Below, piece by piece: positions 50,696 through 57,825 of a stretch of DNA of 64,000 nucleotides. A program made the position numbers and the translations under genes. Numbering within the stretch: the first letter of the stretch is position 1; each line of letters opens with the position of its first letter. The DNA comes from Winogradskya consettensis (lineage in GTDB: Bacteria; Actinomycetota; Actinomycetes; Mycobacteriales; Micromonosporaceae), in the NCBI RefSeq assembly GCF_018332715.1, contig NZ_BOQP01000046.1, positions 160,187 through 224,186 of the forward strand, in the 5' to 3' direction. Under the pieces are notes generated by a model, which was not told the origin of the DNA, ran no database searches, and worked only from the letters and a program-made list of their open reading frames with translations.

Positions 50696-51406
50696 ATGAC
50701 GAAAATCGCACTTGTCACCGGCGCCGGGCGTGGGCTCGGCCAGGGTATGGCGCAGCATCTGACGCGTGCCGGCGTCGCGGTCCTCGGCACCTACCGCACC
50801 GGATCACCGGGCCCCGACTTCGTCCGGCTCGACGTCACCGAGCTGGACACGTTCCCCGAGTTCGTCACCGCCGTGCGGGAGACGCTCCGGGACCGGTTCG
50901 GCGTGGAGACCTTCGACTACCTGGTCAACAACGCGGGAATCGGCACCTACGCACCGTACGCGCAGACCACCCCCGAGCAGTTCGACGAGCTGGTCGCCGT
51001 GAACCTCAAGGCCCCGTTCTTCCTCACTCAGGCGCTCCTGCCCCTGATCAACGACGGCGGCCGCGTGCTCAACGTGACGACGGCGCTGACCCGCGGTGTC
51101 GTGCCCGGCATGTCCGCCTACGCCGCCACCAAGGGCGCGATCGAGGTCCTGACCCGTTACCAGGCCGTGGAACTCGCCGACCGGGGCATCCGGGTCAACA
51201 CGCTGATGGGCGGCGCGGTGGCGACCGACTTCGGCGGCGGGATGATGCGCTCGCCCGAGGTGCAGCAACTCGCCGCCCACACGATCGCCCAGGGCCGGAT
51301 CGCCGAGACGGACGACATCACCGCCGCCGTCCCCGCGATCCTCTCCGACGCGTTCCAGTGGGCAACCGGCTCGATCATCGACCTCTCCGGCGGCCAGAGC
51401 CTCTGA
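50696..51406 (+). CDS. Short-chain dehydrogenase/reductase
   Basis: 236 residues, classical SDR: TGAGRGLGQGM loop, LDVTELD, NNAGIGTYAPY, NVTTALTRG with the catalytic Ser position replaced by Thr (LNVTTAL), and YAATKGA as the YxxxK pair. C-terminal IIDLSGGQSL as usual. The Ser to Thr change is unusual and should be checked, but Thr can sometimes stand in. ATG at 50696. It ends just before a strong hairpin. Confidence 0.88.
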   Translation: MTKIALVTGAGRGLGQGMAQHLTRAGVAVLGTYRTGSPGPDFVRLDVTELDTFPEFVTAVRETLRDRFGVETFDYLVNNAGIGTYAPYAQTTPEQFDELVAVNLKAPFFLTQALLPLINDGGRVLNVTTALTRGVVPGMSAYAATKGAIEVLTRYQAVELADRGIRVNTLMGGAVATDFGGGMMRSPEVQQLAAHTIAQGRIAETDDITAAVPAILSDAFQWATGSIIDLSGGQSL

Positions 51407-51415
51407 CCGTGGCCG

Positions 51416-51448
51416 CGTGGGGACGCTCGGCGGCCGAGCGTCCCCACG
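51416..51448. terminator. Bidirectional terminator hairpin
   Basis: A 33-bp near-perfect palindrome: CGTGGGGACGCTCGGC pairs with its complement over 16 bases around one central base. It separates the SDR gene from the converging ABC ATPase gene. Confidence 0.8.
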
Positions 51449-51453
51449 GAGCG

Positions 51454-52614
51454 TCAGTCGAGGGTGAGGTTGCGGCCGTCGGAGGGGTCGAAGAGATGGA
51501 TCTTGCCGAGGTTGAGCCAGATGCGGGCGTCGGCACCCTCGCGGACGCGGGACTCCGCCGAGAGCCGGGTGACCAGGCCGCCCTGGTCGGGCAGGTCCGC
51601 GCCGCCGGCGTCCGCGGCCAGGTCGGCTAGATCCGCTGACGCCAGGTCCGGCTTTCCGCCCTCGACGGTGAAGTAGACGTACTTGTCGGAGCCCATGGAC
51701 TCGACGAGATCGACCGGCAGGGTGAACTCGAACCCGCGCGGGCGCAGCGCCTCCTCGACCAGCCGGGCGTCCTCGAAGTGCTCGGGGCGGATCCCGAGCA
51801 CCAGGTCCTTCGGTGCGTCGTCCTTGACCGGGATCGGCAGGTCACCGATCGGGGTGTGCAGACCGCCGGAAAAGACCGTGGCGGGGAGGAAATTCATCGA
51901 GGGGGAGCCGATGAACCCGGCGACGAACAGGTTGACCGGCTTGTCGTAGAGCGTCTGCGGGTCGCCGACCTGCTGGATGTGACCGGCGCGCATCACGACC
52001 ACCCGGTCGCCGAGCGTCATCGCCTCGGTCTGGTCGTGGGTGACGTAGACCGTGGTGGTGCCGAGCTGCTTCTGCAGACGCGATACCTGCGTACGCATCT
52101 GCACCCGCAGTTTGGCGTCCAGATTGGACAAAGGCTCGTCCATCAGGAAGGCCTTGGGGTTACGCACGATCGCGCGGCCCATGGCGACCCGCTGGCGCTG
52201 CCCGCCGGAGAGGTTCGCCGGTTTGCGGTCGAGGTAGTCGGTCAGTTCGAGGACCTTCGCGGCCTCGCCGACCTTCTTGTCGATCTCCGCCTTCGGGAGT
52301 TTGGCGAGCTTCAGGGGGAAGCCCATGTTGTCGCGCACGGTCATGTTCGGATACAGCGCGTACGACTGGAACACCATCGCGATGTCCCGGTCCTTGGGTG
52401 CCTTGTCGTTGACGCGTTCGCCGCCGATGCGCAGCTCGCCGGTCGTGATGTCCTCCAGGCCGGCGATCATGTTGAGGGTCGTGGACTTCCCGCAGCCGGA
52501 CGGGCCGACCAGGATGATGAACTCGCCGTCCGCGATCTCCAGGTCGATGCCGTGCACCGCGATCGTGCCGTCGGGATAGCTCTTGGTCACCTTGTCGAGA
52601 ACGATGTCAGCCAT
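51454..52614 (-). CDS. sugC: SugC/MsiK-type sugar ABC transporter ATPase
   Basis: 386 residues. Walker A GPSGCGKSTT, Q loop in MVFQSYALYPNMTV, signature LSGGQRQRVAMGRAI, Walker B LMDEPLSNLDAKLR, switch His in YVTHDQTEAMTL, then a C-terminal TOBE regulatory domain. It is a MalK/UgpC-type ATPase, last gene of the lpqY-sugA-sugB-sugC-type operon. As the window's only such ATPase it might also energise the ngcEFG importer, which has none; that is inference. It follows the sugB-like gene by 6 bp. Confidence 0.88.
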   Translation of the reverse strand: MADIVLDKVTKSYPDGTIAVHGIDLEIADGEFIILVGPSGCGKSTTLNMIAGLEDITTGELRIGGERVNDKAPKDRDIAMVFQSYALYPNMTVRDNMGFPLKLAKLPKAEIDKKVGEAAKVLELTDYLDRKPANLSGGQRQRVAMGRAIVRNPKAFLMDEPLSNLDAKLRVQMRTQVSRLQKQLGTTTVYVTHDQTEAMTLGDRVVVMRAGHIQQVGDPQTLYDKPVNLFVAGFIGSPSMNFLPATVFSGGLHTPIGDLPIPVKDDAPKDLVLGIRPEHFEDARLVEEALRPRGFEFTLPVDLVESMGSDKYVYFTVEGGKPDLASADLADLAADAGGADLPDQGGLVTRLSAESRVREGADARIWLNLGKIHLFDPSDGRNLTLD

Positions 52615-52620
52615 GGGTAC

Positions 52621-53439
52621 TTATCCCTTCACGGCGCCGGAGGTGAGACCCGCGACGATGCGCTTCTGGAAGAACAGCACGAAGAGGATGATCGGGATCG
52701 TGATGACCACGGCGGCCGCGGAGATCGCGCCGGTCGGGTCCTCGAACTGCGAGGCGCCGGTGAAGAACGACAGCGCCACCGGGACCGTGCGGGACTGCTC
52801 GGTCGAGGTCAGGGAGATGGCGAAGAGGAAGTCGTTCCAGCAGAAGATGAAGACCAGGATCGCGGTGGTGAAGACGCCCGGTGCGGCGAGCGGGGCGATC
52901 ACCCGGCGGAACGCCTCACCCTGGGTCGCACCGTCCATCTTGGCTGCCTTCTCCAGGTCCCACGGGATCTGTTTGAAGAATGCCGACAACGTGTAGATCG
53001 CCAGCGGCAGCGCGAACGTGATGTAGGGCAGGATCAGTCCCGGCCACGTGTCGAACAGCCCGGTCTGCCGCTCGATGTTGAACAACGGCGAGACCAGTGA
53101 CACCTGGGGGAACATCGCGATCAGCAGGGAGACCCCGACGAGCAGGCCCTTGCCCGGGAAGTCCAGGCGGCTGATCGCGTATGCGGCCATCGTGCCGAGA
53201 ACCACCGCGATGAGGGTCGAGATGAGGGCGATCCCGATCGAGTTCACGAGGGCGCGTACGAACTGGTCGGTCTGGAAAATGGTCCGGTAGTTGTCCAGGG
53301 TCCATTCGCGGGGGATGAAGTTGCCGTCGGTCAGCGTGGCCGTGGTCTTGAACGACAGCGACACGATCCACAGCACCGGAACGATCGCGAAAACCACGAC
53401 GAGCGCGTCCAGCAATCCCCACTTGAGCTTGACGGGCAT
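52621..53439 (-). CDS. sugB: SugB-type sugar ABC permease
   Basis: 272 residues, six spans, EAA loop PWDLEKAAKMDGATQGEAFR near residue 175. The ATG overlaps the preceding permease's stop by one base (TGATG), so translation is coupled. The C terminus KRIVAGLTSGAVKG is typical of MalG-type permeases. Confidence 0.88.
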   Translation of the reverse strand: MPVKLKWGLLDALVVVFAIVPVLWIVSLSFKTTATLTDGNFIPREWTLDNYRTIFQTDQFVRALVNSIGIALISTLIAVVLGTMAAYAISRLDFPGKGLLVGVSLLIAMFPQVSLVSPLFNIERQTGLFDTWPGLILPYITFALPLAIYTLSAFFKQIPWDLEKAAKMDGATQGEAFRRVIAPLAAPGVFTTAILVFIFCWNDFLFAISLTSTEQSRTVPVALSFFTGASQFEDPTGAISAAAVVITIPIILFVLFFQKRIVAGLTSGAVKG

Positions 53440-54359
53440 CAGCGTTTCCCCTCGTCGCCGGCCCCGGGAGCGGCCGTGCCGAACAGCTTCACGAAGATGA
53501 ACGCGATGATCGCCACGGTGAGGAAGATGAGCACCGACATCGTCGAGCCGATGCCGAGATTCAACCCCTTCATGAGATTGTCGTACGCGATGATCGACAC
53601 CGATCGCGTATCGTTCGCGCCGTTCGTGAGCACGTAGATGTTGTCGAACACCCGCAGCGCGTCGAGCGTGCGGAACAGCAACGCCACCAGAATGGCCGGT
53701 TTCATCACCGGGAGCATGACCCGCACGAACCGTTGCCACGCGCTCGCGCCGTCCATCGACGCCGCCTTGAGCAGATCCTCGGGCACCAGCGCCAGCCCGG
53801 CCATGAGCAGCAGCGCCATGAACGGCGTCGTCTTCCAGATCTCGGCCACGATGATGATCGCGAGGGCGCTGGCCCGCTCGGTCAGCGGTGCCCCGTCCGG
53901 CGTGACCAGGTTCGCGAGGTATCCGGTGCCGGGTGTCCACGCGTAGCGCCAGCTGAACGCCGCGACCACCGTGACGATGCCGTAGGGGATCAGCGCCGAC
54001 GTGCGGACGAGGCCCCGCCCGATCAGGGTCCGGTGCATGATCAGCGCGAGTCCCATGCCGAGCACCAGCTCGAAGACGACCGAGATGACGGTGATCAGCA
54101 TCGTGATGCCGAACGCGCTCCACCAGTAGCCGTTGCCGAGCACGGTCACGTAATTGTCGAACCAGACGAATTCCCGGTCGCCGGGGAACTTCAGGTCGTA
54201 GCGCTGCAGCGAGAGCCAGAACGAATACAGGATGGGGTACGCGGTGACCGCGACCATCACGATCGCCGCCGGCGCGCAGAGCAGCCAGCCGAGCCGGCGT
54301 TCCTGCCGTTTGCCCTCACTCAGAGCGACCTTTTTCGGCCTTTCCAACAGGGCCGTCAC
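53439..54359 (-). CDS. sugA: SugA-type sugar ABC permease
   Basis: 306 residues with six spans; EAA loop VPEDLLKAASMDGASAWQRF near residue 205. The GTG at 54357-54359 overlaps the stop of the binding-protein gene by four bases (GTGA). A Lys-rich cytoplasmic N terminus (RPKKVALSEGKRQERR) precedes the first span. Confidence 0.88.
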   Translation of the reverse strand: MTALLERPKKVALSEGKRQERRLGWLLCAPAAIVMVAVTAYPILYSFWLSLQRYDLKFPGDREFVWFDNYVTVLGNGYWWSAFGITMLITVISVVFELVLGMGLALIMHRTLIGRGLVRTSALIPYGIVTVVAAFSWRYAWTPGTGYLANLVTPDGAPLTERASALAIIIVAEIWKTTPFMALLLMAGLALVPEDLLKAASMDGASAWQRFVRVMLPVMKPAILVALLFRTLDALRVFDNIYVLTNGANDTRSVSIIAYDNLMKGLNLGIGSTMSVLIFLTVAIIAFIFVKLFGTAAPGAGDEGKR

Positions 54360-55612
54360 GGGAGCACCCCCTTGGAGTCGATGGCGTCCTGGATCGCCTT
54401 CTTCAACTCCGCGGCGGTCCGTGCGGGATCGATCGCGGAAGGCGGCGACAACTGCGCGGCCACCACGGTCGAGACGTTCTGATAGGCCGGCGTCAGCGGT
54501 CGCGGCGCCGCGTCCTTGAGCTCGTCGAGAATGGCCTGCTTCATCGGGTACGCCTTCGTCATCTCGGGATCGGCGTAGACGCTCTCGATCGACGGCGGCT
54601 GCCCGGCCTTGATGGCGAGGAATTTCTGGTTGGCGGCGTTCCGCAGGCATTTCACGGCGTCGACAGCCAGATCCGGATGCCTGCTGTACGCGCTGACCGC
54701 CAGATTCGAGCCCCCGATCGTGACCCGGCTCGGCGTGCCCGCGTCGATCGCGGGATACCGGGCCCACGTGACGTTCGGCGCCAGTTGCGGCGCGTCGCTC
54801 TGCAGGGCCGAATACACGTACGGCCAGTTGAGCTGGAACGCCCCGTCGCCGTTCTGGAATGCGAGCCGCACATCGTCCTCGATGGAGTTGGAGAACGACG
54901 CGCTCGTCACGCCCGCGGTGGCGAACTGCCGCATGACGCGCAGCGCGGTGACCGTACCCTCATCCATGACCGCTGTTTTGCCGTCGTCACTGACCACGTG
55001 CCCGCCGGCGCTGGCGACGAGGTTGTTGAAGAGCACGACCAGGCCCTCGTACTGCGCGCCCATCGTGAGCACCTGCGACGGTTTGCCCTCGGCCTTCAGC
55101 TTCAGGGACGCCTGGATCATCTCGTCCCACGTCGCCGGCGGGGTGGGTACGAGATCCTTGCGGTACCAGAGCAGTTGCACGTTGGTGTTGTTCGGGGCGG
55201 CGTACAGCTTGCCGTCGTAGGTGGCGGAGGCCAGCGGGCCGGCGAGCGTGCCCTCCTCGATCTCGGCGCGGTCGGCGCCGGTGAAGTCCTTGATCCAGTG
55301 CGCGCTGGCGAACTCCTGGGTCCAGGTCACGTCGAGGCCGAGGATGTCCATGCTGTCGTCCTCGGCGGCCAGCCGGCGCACCATCTGCACGCGCTGGTCG
55401 TCGGCGGCCCGGGGGAGGACCTGGTACGCGATCTCGTAGCGGCCGGCCGCCGCCTGGTTGCAGGTGTCGATGACGGTCTGCATGTCCTGCACGGGGAACT
55501 GGTAGAGGTTGAGGGTGGGTATCCCGCCCTCGTCGTCGGATCCGCAGGCGGCCAGCGGGGTGAGCAGCATCGTCGCGGCCGCCGCTGCGGCTATTCGTCG
55601 GGCAAGTGCCAT
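54356..55612 (-). CDS. lpqY: LpqY-like trehalose-type sugar-binding lipoprotein
   Basis: 418 residues. Signal peptide with lipobox LAAC, the lipidated residue being Cys23. The mature protein is close to mycobacterial LpqY in pattern: a cysteine-containing helix (DTCNQAAAGRYEIAYQVLPR), MDILGLDVTWTQEFASAHW, LYAAPNNTNVQLLWYRKDLV, VTIGGSNLAVSAYSRHPDLA. LpqY-SugABC recycles trehalose in mycobacteria; here trehalose or a related disaccharide is the inferred ligand. GGAGG stands before the ATG, which decides this start over upstream codons. A Crp-like site lies just upstream. Confidence 0.85.
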   Translation of the reverse strand: MALARRIAAAAAATMLLTPLAACGSDDEGGIPTLNLYQFPVQDMQTVIDTCNQAAAGRYEIAYQVLPRAADDQRVQMVRRLAAEDDSMDILGLDVTWTQEFASAHWIKDFTGADRAEIEEGTLAGPLASATYDGKLYAAPNNTNVQLLWYRKDLVPTPPATWDEMIQASLKLKAEGKPSQVLTMGAQYEGLVVLFNNLVASAGGHVVSDDGKTAVMDEGTVTALRVMRQFATAGVTSASFSNSIEDDVRLAFQNGDGAFQLNWPYVYSALQSDAPQLAPNVTWARYPAIDAGTPSRVTIGGSNLAVSAYSRHPDLAVDAVKCLRNAANQKFLAIKAGQPPSIESVYADPEMTKAYPMKQAILDELKDAAPRPLTPAYQNVSTVVAAQLSPPSAIDPARTAAELKKAIQDAIDSKGVLP

Positions 55613-55624
55613 GGACCCTCCAAG

Positions 55625-55638
55625 GTGATCTAGGTCAC
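55625..55638. promoter_or_regulatory. Crp-like palindrome upstream of the LpqY-type gene
   Basis: GTGA-N6-TCAC is a perfect match to Crp/FNR-type half-site symmetry and lies 13-26 bp before the start codon, close enough to act as a repressor or roadblock site. A weaker GTGCGATCAC follows a few bases later. Assignment to a cAMP receptor protein is a guess from symmetry. Confidence 0.45.
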
Positions 55639-55779
55639 ACAGGTCACGTGCGATCACCCTGCCCCGGCTGCTCACGAAACAAACCCGTAACCTTCGATCT
55701 CTTGTCACCCGATCCAGATCTCTTGGCACCCGGCTCGGTCAGGCGGTTTGCCGACGGAGCCATGATGGGTATTCGCGCG

Positions 55780-55808
55780 TTGTCTTCAGTAGTTGTCAGA
55801 CATAAAGC
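55780..55808 (+). promoter_or_regulatory. Candidate promoter for the 55825 gene
   Basis: TTGTCT (55780-55785), 17-base spacer, TAAAGC (55803-55808). The ribosome site GGGGGAG and the ATG follow within 17 bases, so the leader would be very short. Confidence 0.45.
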
Positions 55809-55824
55809 CGGGGGAGAGCTCACC

Positions 55825-56094
55825 ATGGTCGAGCCACACGTCACTTTGGACCCGAACAGCCTCAGCCCGGTCGAGGAGAAGCTCCGCGGCCCGCTGGAGC
55901 AGCAGCTCACGTCGGCGATGCAGGCCGCCACCGACAAGGTCTCCCACGAGTACGCGGGGGAGCCCGTCGACACGGTCGCCACCGAGATCCTCGACGAGAC
56001 CAAAGCCGGTCTGCACCACGACATCGCCGACGGTTTCGTGCCGGACCAGCGCGAGTTGCGCCGGGTGGCCGAGGCGATCGTGCGCGAGGGCTGA
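55825..56094 (+). CDS. Small helical hypothetical protein
   Basis: 89 residues, acidic and predicted almost entirely helical (SPVEEKLRGPLEQQLTSAMQ, EPVDTVATEILDETKAGLHH, DQRELRRVAEAIVREG). It has a ribosome site and a plausible promoter. Small proteins of this kind are frequent in Actinoplanes-type genomes, but no function is recognisable. Confidence 0.7.
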   Translation: MVEPHVTLDPNSLSPVEEKLRGPLEQQLTSAMQAATDKVSHEYAGEPVDTVATEILDETKAGLHHDIADGFVPDQRELRRVAEAIVREG

Positions 56095-56151
56095 CATCCG
56101 TTCGGGAGTGCGCCGGCCTCGCGCTGGCGCACACCCGATACCGTTTCGCCC

Positions 56152-56475
56152 ATGTCGACGTCCGATACGGCGTTCATCGTCTTCGAGCTCGCCGCGGCCG
56201 CGCTGGCCATCACCCTCGCGGTGATCCTGCTGGTCCGCCGGCACCGGGCCGCGGGCGGTCCCGTTCACCTCTGGCGCAAGCAGCCCGTGTCGGCCCCCGG
56301 GATGCTCGCCACGATTGAGCTCCTCTTCGGCTTCTGCCTGACCCTGCGCGCGGTCGACGAGCTGACCGGCGGCTCCAACCGCGTCCTGTCGACCCTCGCG
56401 CTGGCCGGTATCGTCTCAGCCGTGATTCTGCAGTTCGTCCGGGTTTTCCGCACGTCCCGCGTCACCCTGCTCTGA
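56152..56475 (+). CDS. Small three-span membrane protein
   Basis: 107 residues with hydrophobic spans at about 8-27, 50-64 and 80-97 and a basic, Trp-containing loop (RRHRAAGGPVHLWRKQP). ATG seven bases after TACCGT, so probably leaderless. Its last 60 bases are antisense to the 3' end of the monooxygenase gene. Confidence 0.7.
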   Translation: MSTSDTAFIVFELAAAALAITLAVILLVRRHRAAGGPVHLWRKQPVSAPGMLATIELLFGFCLTLRAVDELTGGSNRVLSTLALAGIVSAVILQFVRVFRTSRVTLL

Positions 56476-57618
56476 CGGGTAGTCCTCCAGCTCGATGTCG
56501 GTGGCGAACCGGTCCATGAGCTTCATCAGCGGCTTGAACAGGAACGACACCGAGAAGAACGCGTTACGCGTACGCATCCCGAGGCGGGTCTGCGGCGCCA
56601 GCAACCGGCCCGCGCTGACCTGCTCGGAGACCTTGGCGTACCCGCGGAACTTCGACTCGTACTGCGCGTATGCGACCTTGTAGTCGCCGCCCGCCCGGAA
56701 CAACTCGCCGGCCAGCACGTAGGCCCCGACAATGGCGAGTCCGGTGCCGAAGCCGCCCAGCGTGTTGCCGTACGCGGAATCGCCGAGCAGCACCACCCGC
56801 CCGCTTGAGTAACGATCCGTCGTCACCCGGCTGATCGAGTCCAGATAGAACTCCTTTGCGGCCGGGAGCTGCGCGATCAGCTCCGGGATCCGCCACGCGC
56901 CACCGCGGTACGCGTCGGCGACCAGTCGCTTCTGCTGCTCGACGTCGTCGCGGTCGTAGTCGAGCAGCCCGGACGCGAAGACGAAGAACGTCGGGGCCTT
57001 CGGGCCGCCGATCGCTGCCATCCGGCCCGGCTCGCCGTACATCAGGTTCTCGTCAGCGGCGTCCATGGTCGTGTCGGCGAGGGCGTAGTAGTAACCGAGG
57101 TGCCGCACGTAATCCGACTCCGGCCCGAACGCCAGCCTGCGGGTGTTCGAGTGGATCCCGTCAGCGCCCACGACCAGGTCGAACGTCCGGGGCGGTGCGT
57201 TGCGGAAGGTCACGTGCACACCGTCGGCGGTGTCGTCGAGCGTGCTGATCGAGTCGCCGAAGATGTACTCGCAGGTCGCCGACGTGCGGTCGTAGAGCAG
57301 CCGCGCGAGATCACCCCGGACGATCTCGATCTCCCCGCCGCTGAACTCACCCGGGACGATGGCGAGCTTGCGACCCCGCGCGTCGACCACGGTGCCGTCC
57401 TGCCCGCCGGTCTGCAGCCGCTTGACGTCGTCGAGGATGCCCATCCGGCTCAGCACCGTACGGTGGGTGACGCCCTTGAAGTCGACGGCCTGCCCACCCG
57501 GCCGCAGCTCAGCGGCCTTCTCGACCACCGTGACGTCGAAGCCGTAGCGGGCCAGCCAATATGCCAGCGCGGGACCGGCGATGCTCGCGCCGGAGATCAG
57601 GACCCTGGTGTTGTTCAT
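56416..57618 (-). CDS. FAD-dependent aromatic hydroxylase (PHBH fold)
   Basis: 400 residues, class A flavin monooxygenase: dinucleotide loop ISGASIAGPALAYWLARYGF at the N terminus, DG motif VVGADGIHSNTRRL and GD motif RVVLLGDSAYGNTLGGFGTG. It hydroxylates small aromatics or polyketides; the family includes tetracycline-inactivating enzymes, so a resistance role is possible but unsupported. The C-terminal tail (LEDYPSEQGDAGRAENPDEL) is extra and overlaps the small membrane protein gene on the other strand. Confidence 0.88.
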   Translation of the reverse strand: MNNTRVLISGASIAGPALAYWLARYGFDVTVVEKAAELRPGGQAVDFKGVTHRTVLSRMGILDDVKRLQTGGQDGTVVDARGRKLAIVPGEFSGGEIEIVRGDLARLLYDRTSATCEYIFGDSISTLDDTADGVHVTFRNAPPRTFDLVVGADGIHSNTRRLAFGPESDYVRHLGYYYALADTTMDAADENLMYGEPGRMAAIGGPKAPTFFVFASGLLDYDRDDVEQQKRLVADAYRGGAWRIPELIAQLPAAKEFYLDSISRVTTDRYSSGRVVLLGDSAYGNTLGGFGTGLAIVGAYVLAGELFRAGGDYKVAYAQYESKFRGYAKVSEQVSAGRLLAPQTRLGMRTRNAFFSVSFLFKPLMKLMDRFATDIELEDYPSEQGDAGRAENPDELQNHG

Positions 57619-57786
57619 GGTGGCGACGCTAGATCGGGTCGCTCACAGCGCACTGACACAGCGCTCACACAATGTTTGACGACCCGAACGCCCGGCCTGC
57701 GTGCACGGCATGCCGGGACCGCTCGGACCGCCCCCGTTACGCCTGCCGATGTGAACGATCGATCGGCGTAGAGCTACCGTCCCTTA

Positions 57787-57825
57787 GTGCGGGGGGCGTC
57801 GCCAGGGCGTTCACCGGGCGTTTGA
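57787..57825 (+). CDS. Leaderless 12-codon upstream ORF ahead of the STAND regulator
   Basis: A GTG at 57787 lies six bases after TACCGT (57775-57780), the spacing seen at other leaderless genes here. It opens a 12-codon frame (VRGASPGRSPGV) whose TGA at 57823-57825 is immediately followed, in the same frame, by the GTG of the downstream gene. It could be a leader peptide with reinitiation, or the downstream start may be wrongly placed. Confidence 0.45.
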   Translation: MRGASPGRSPGV

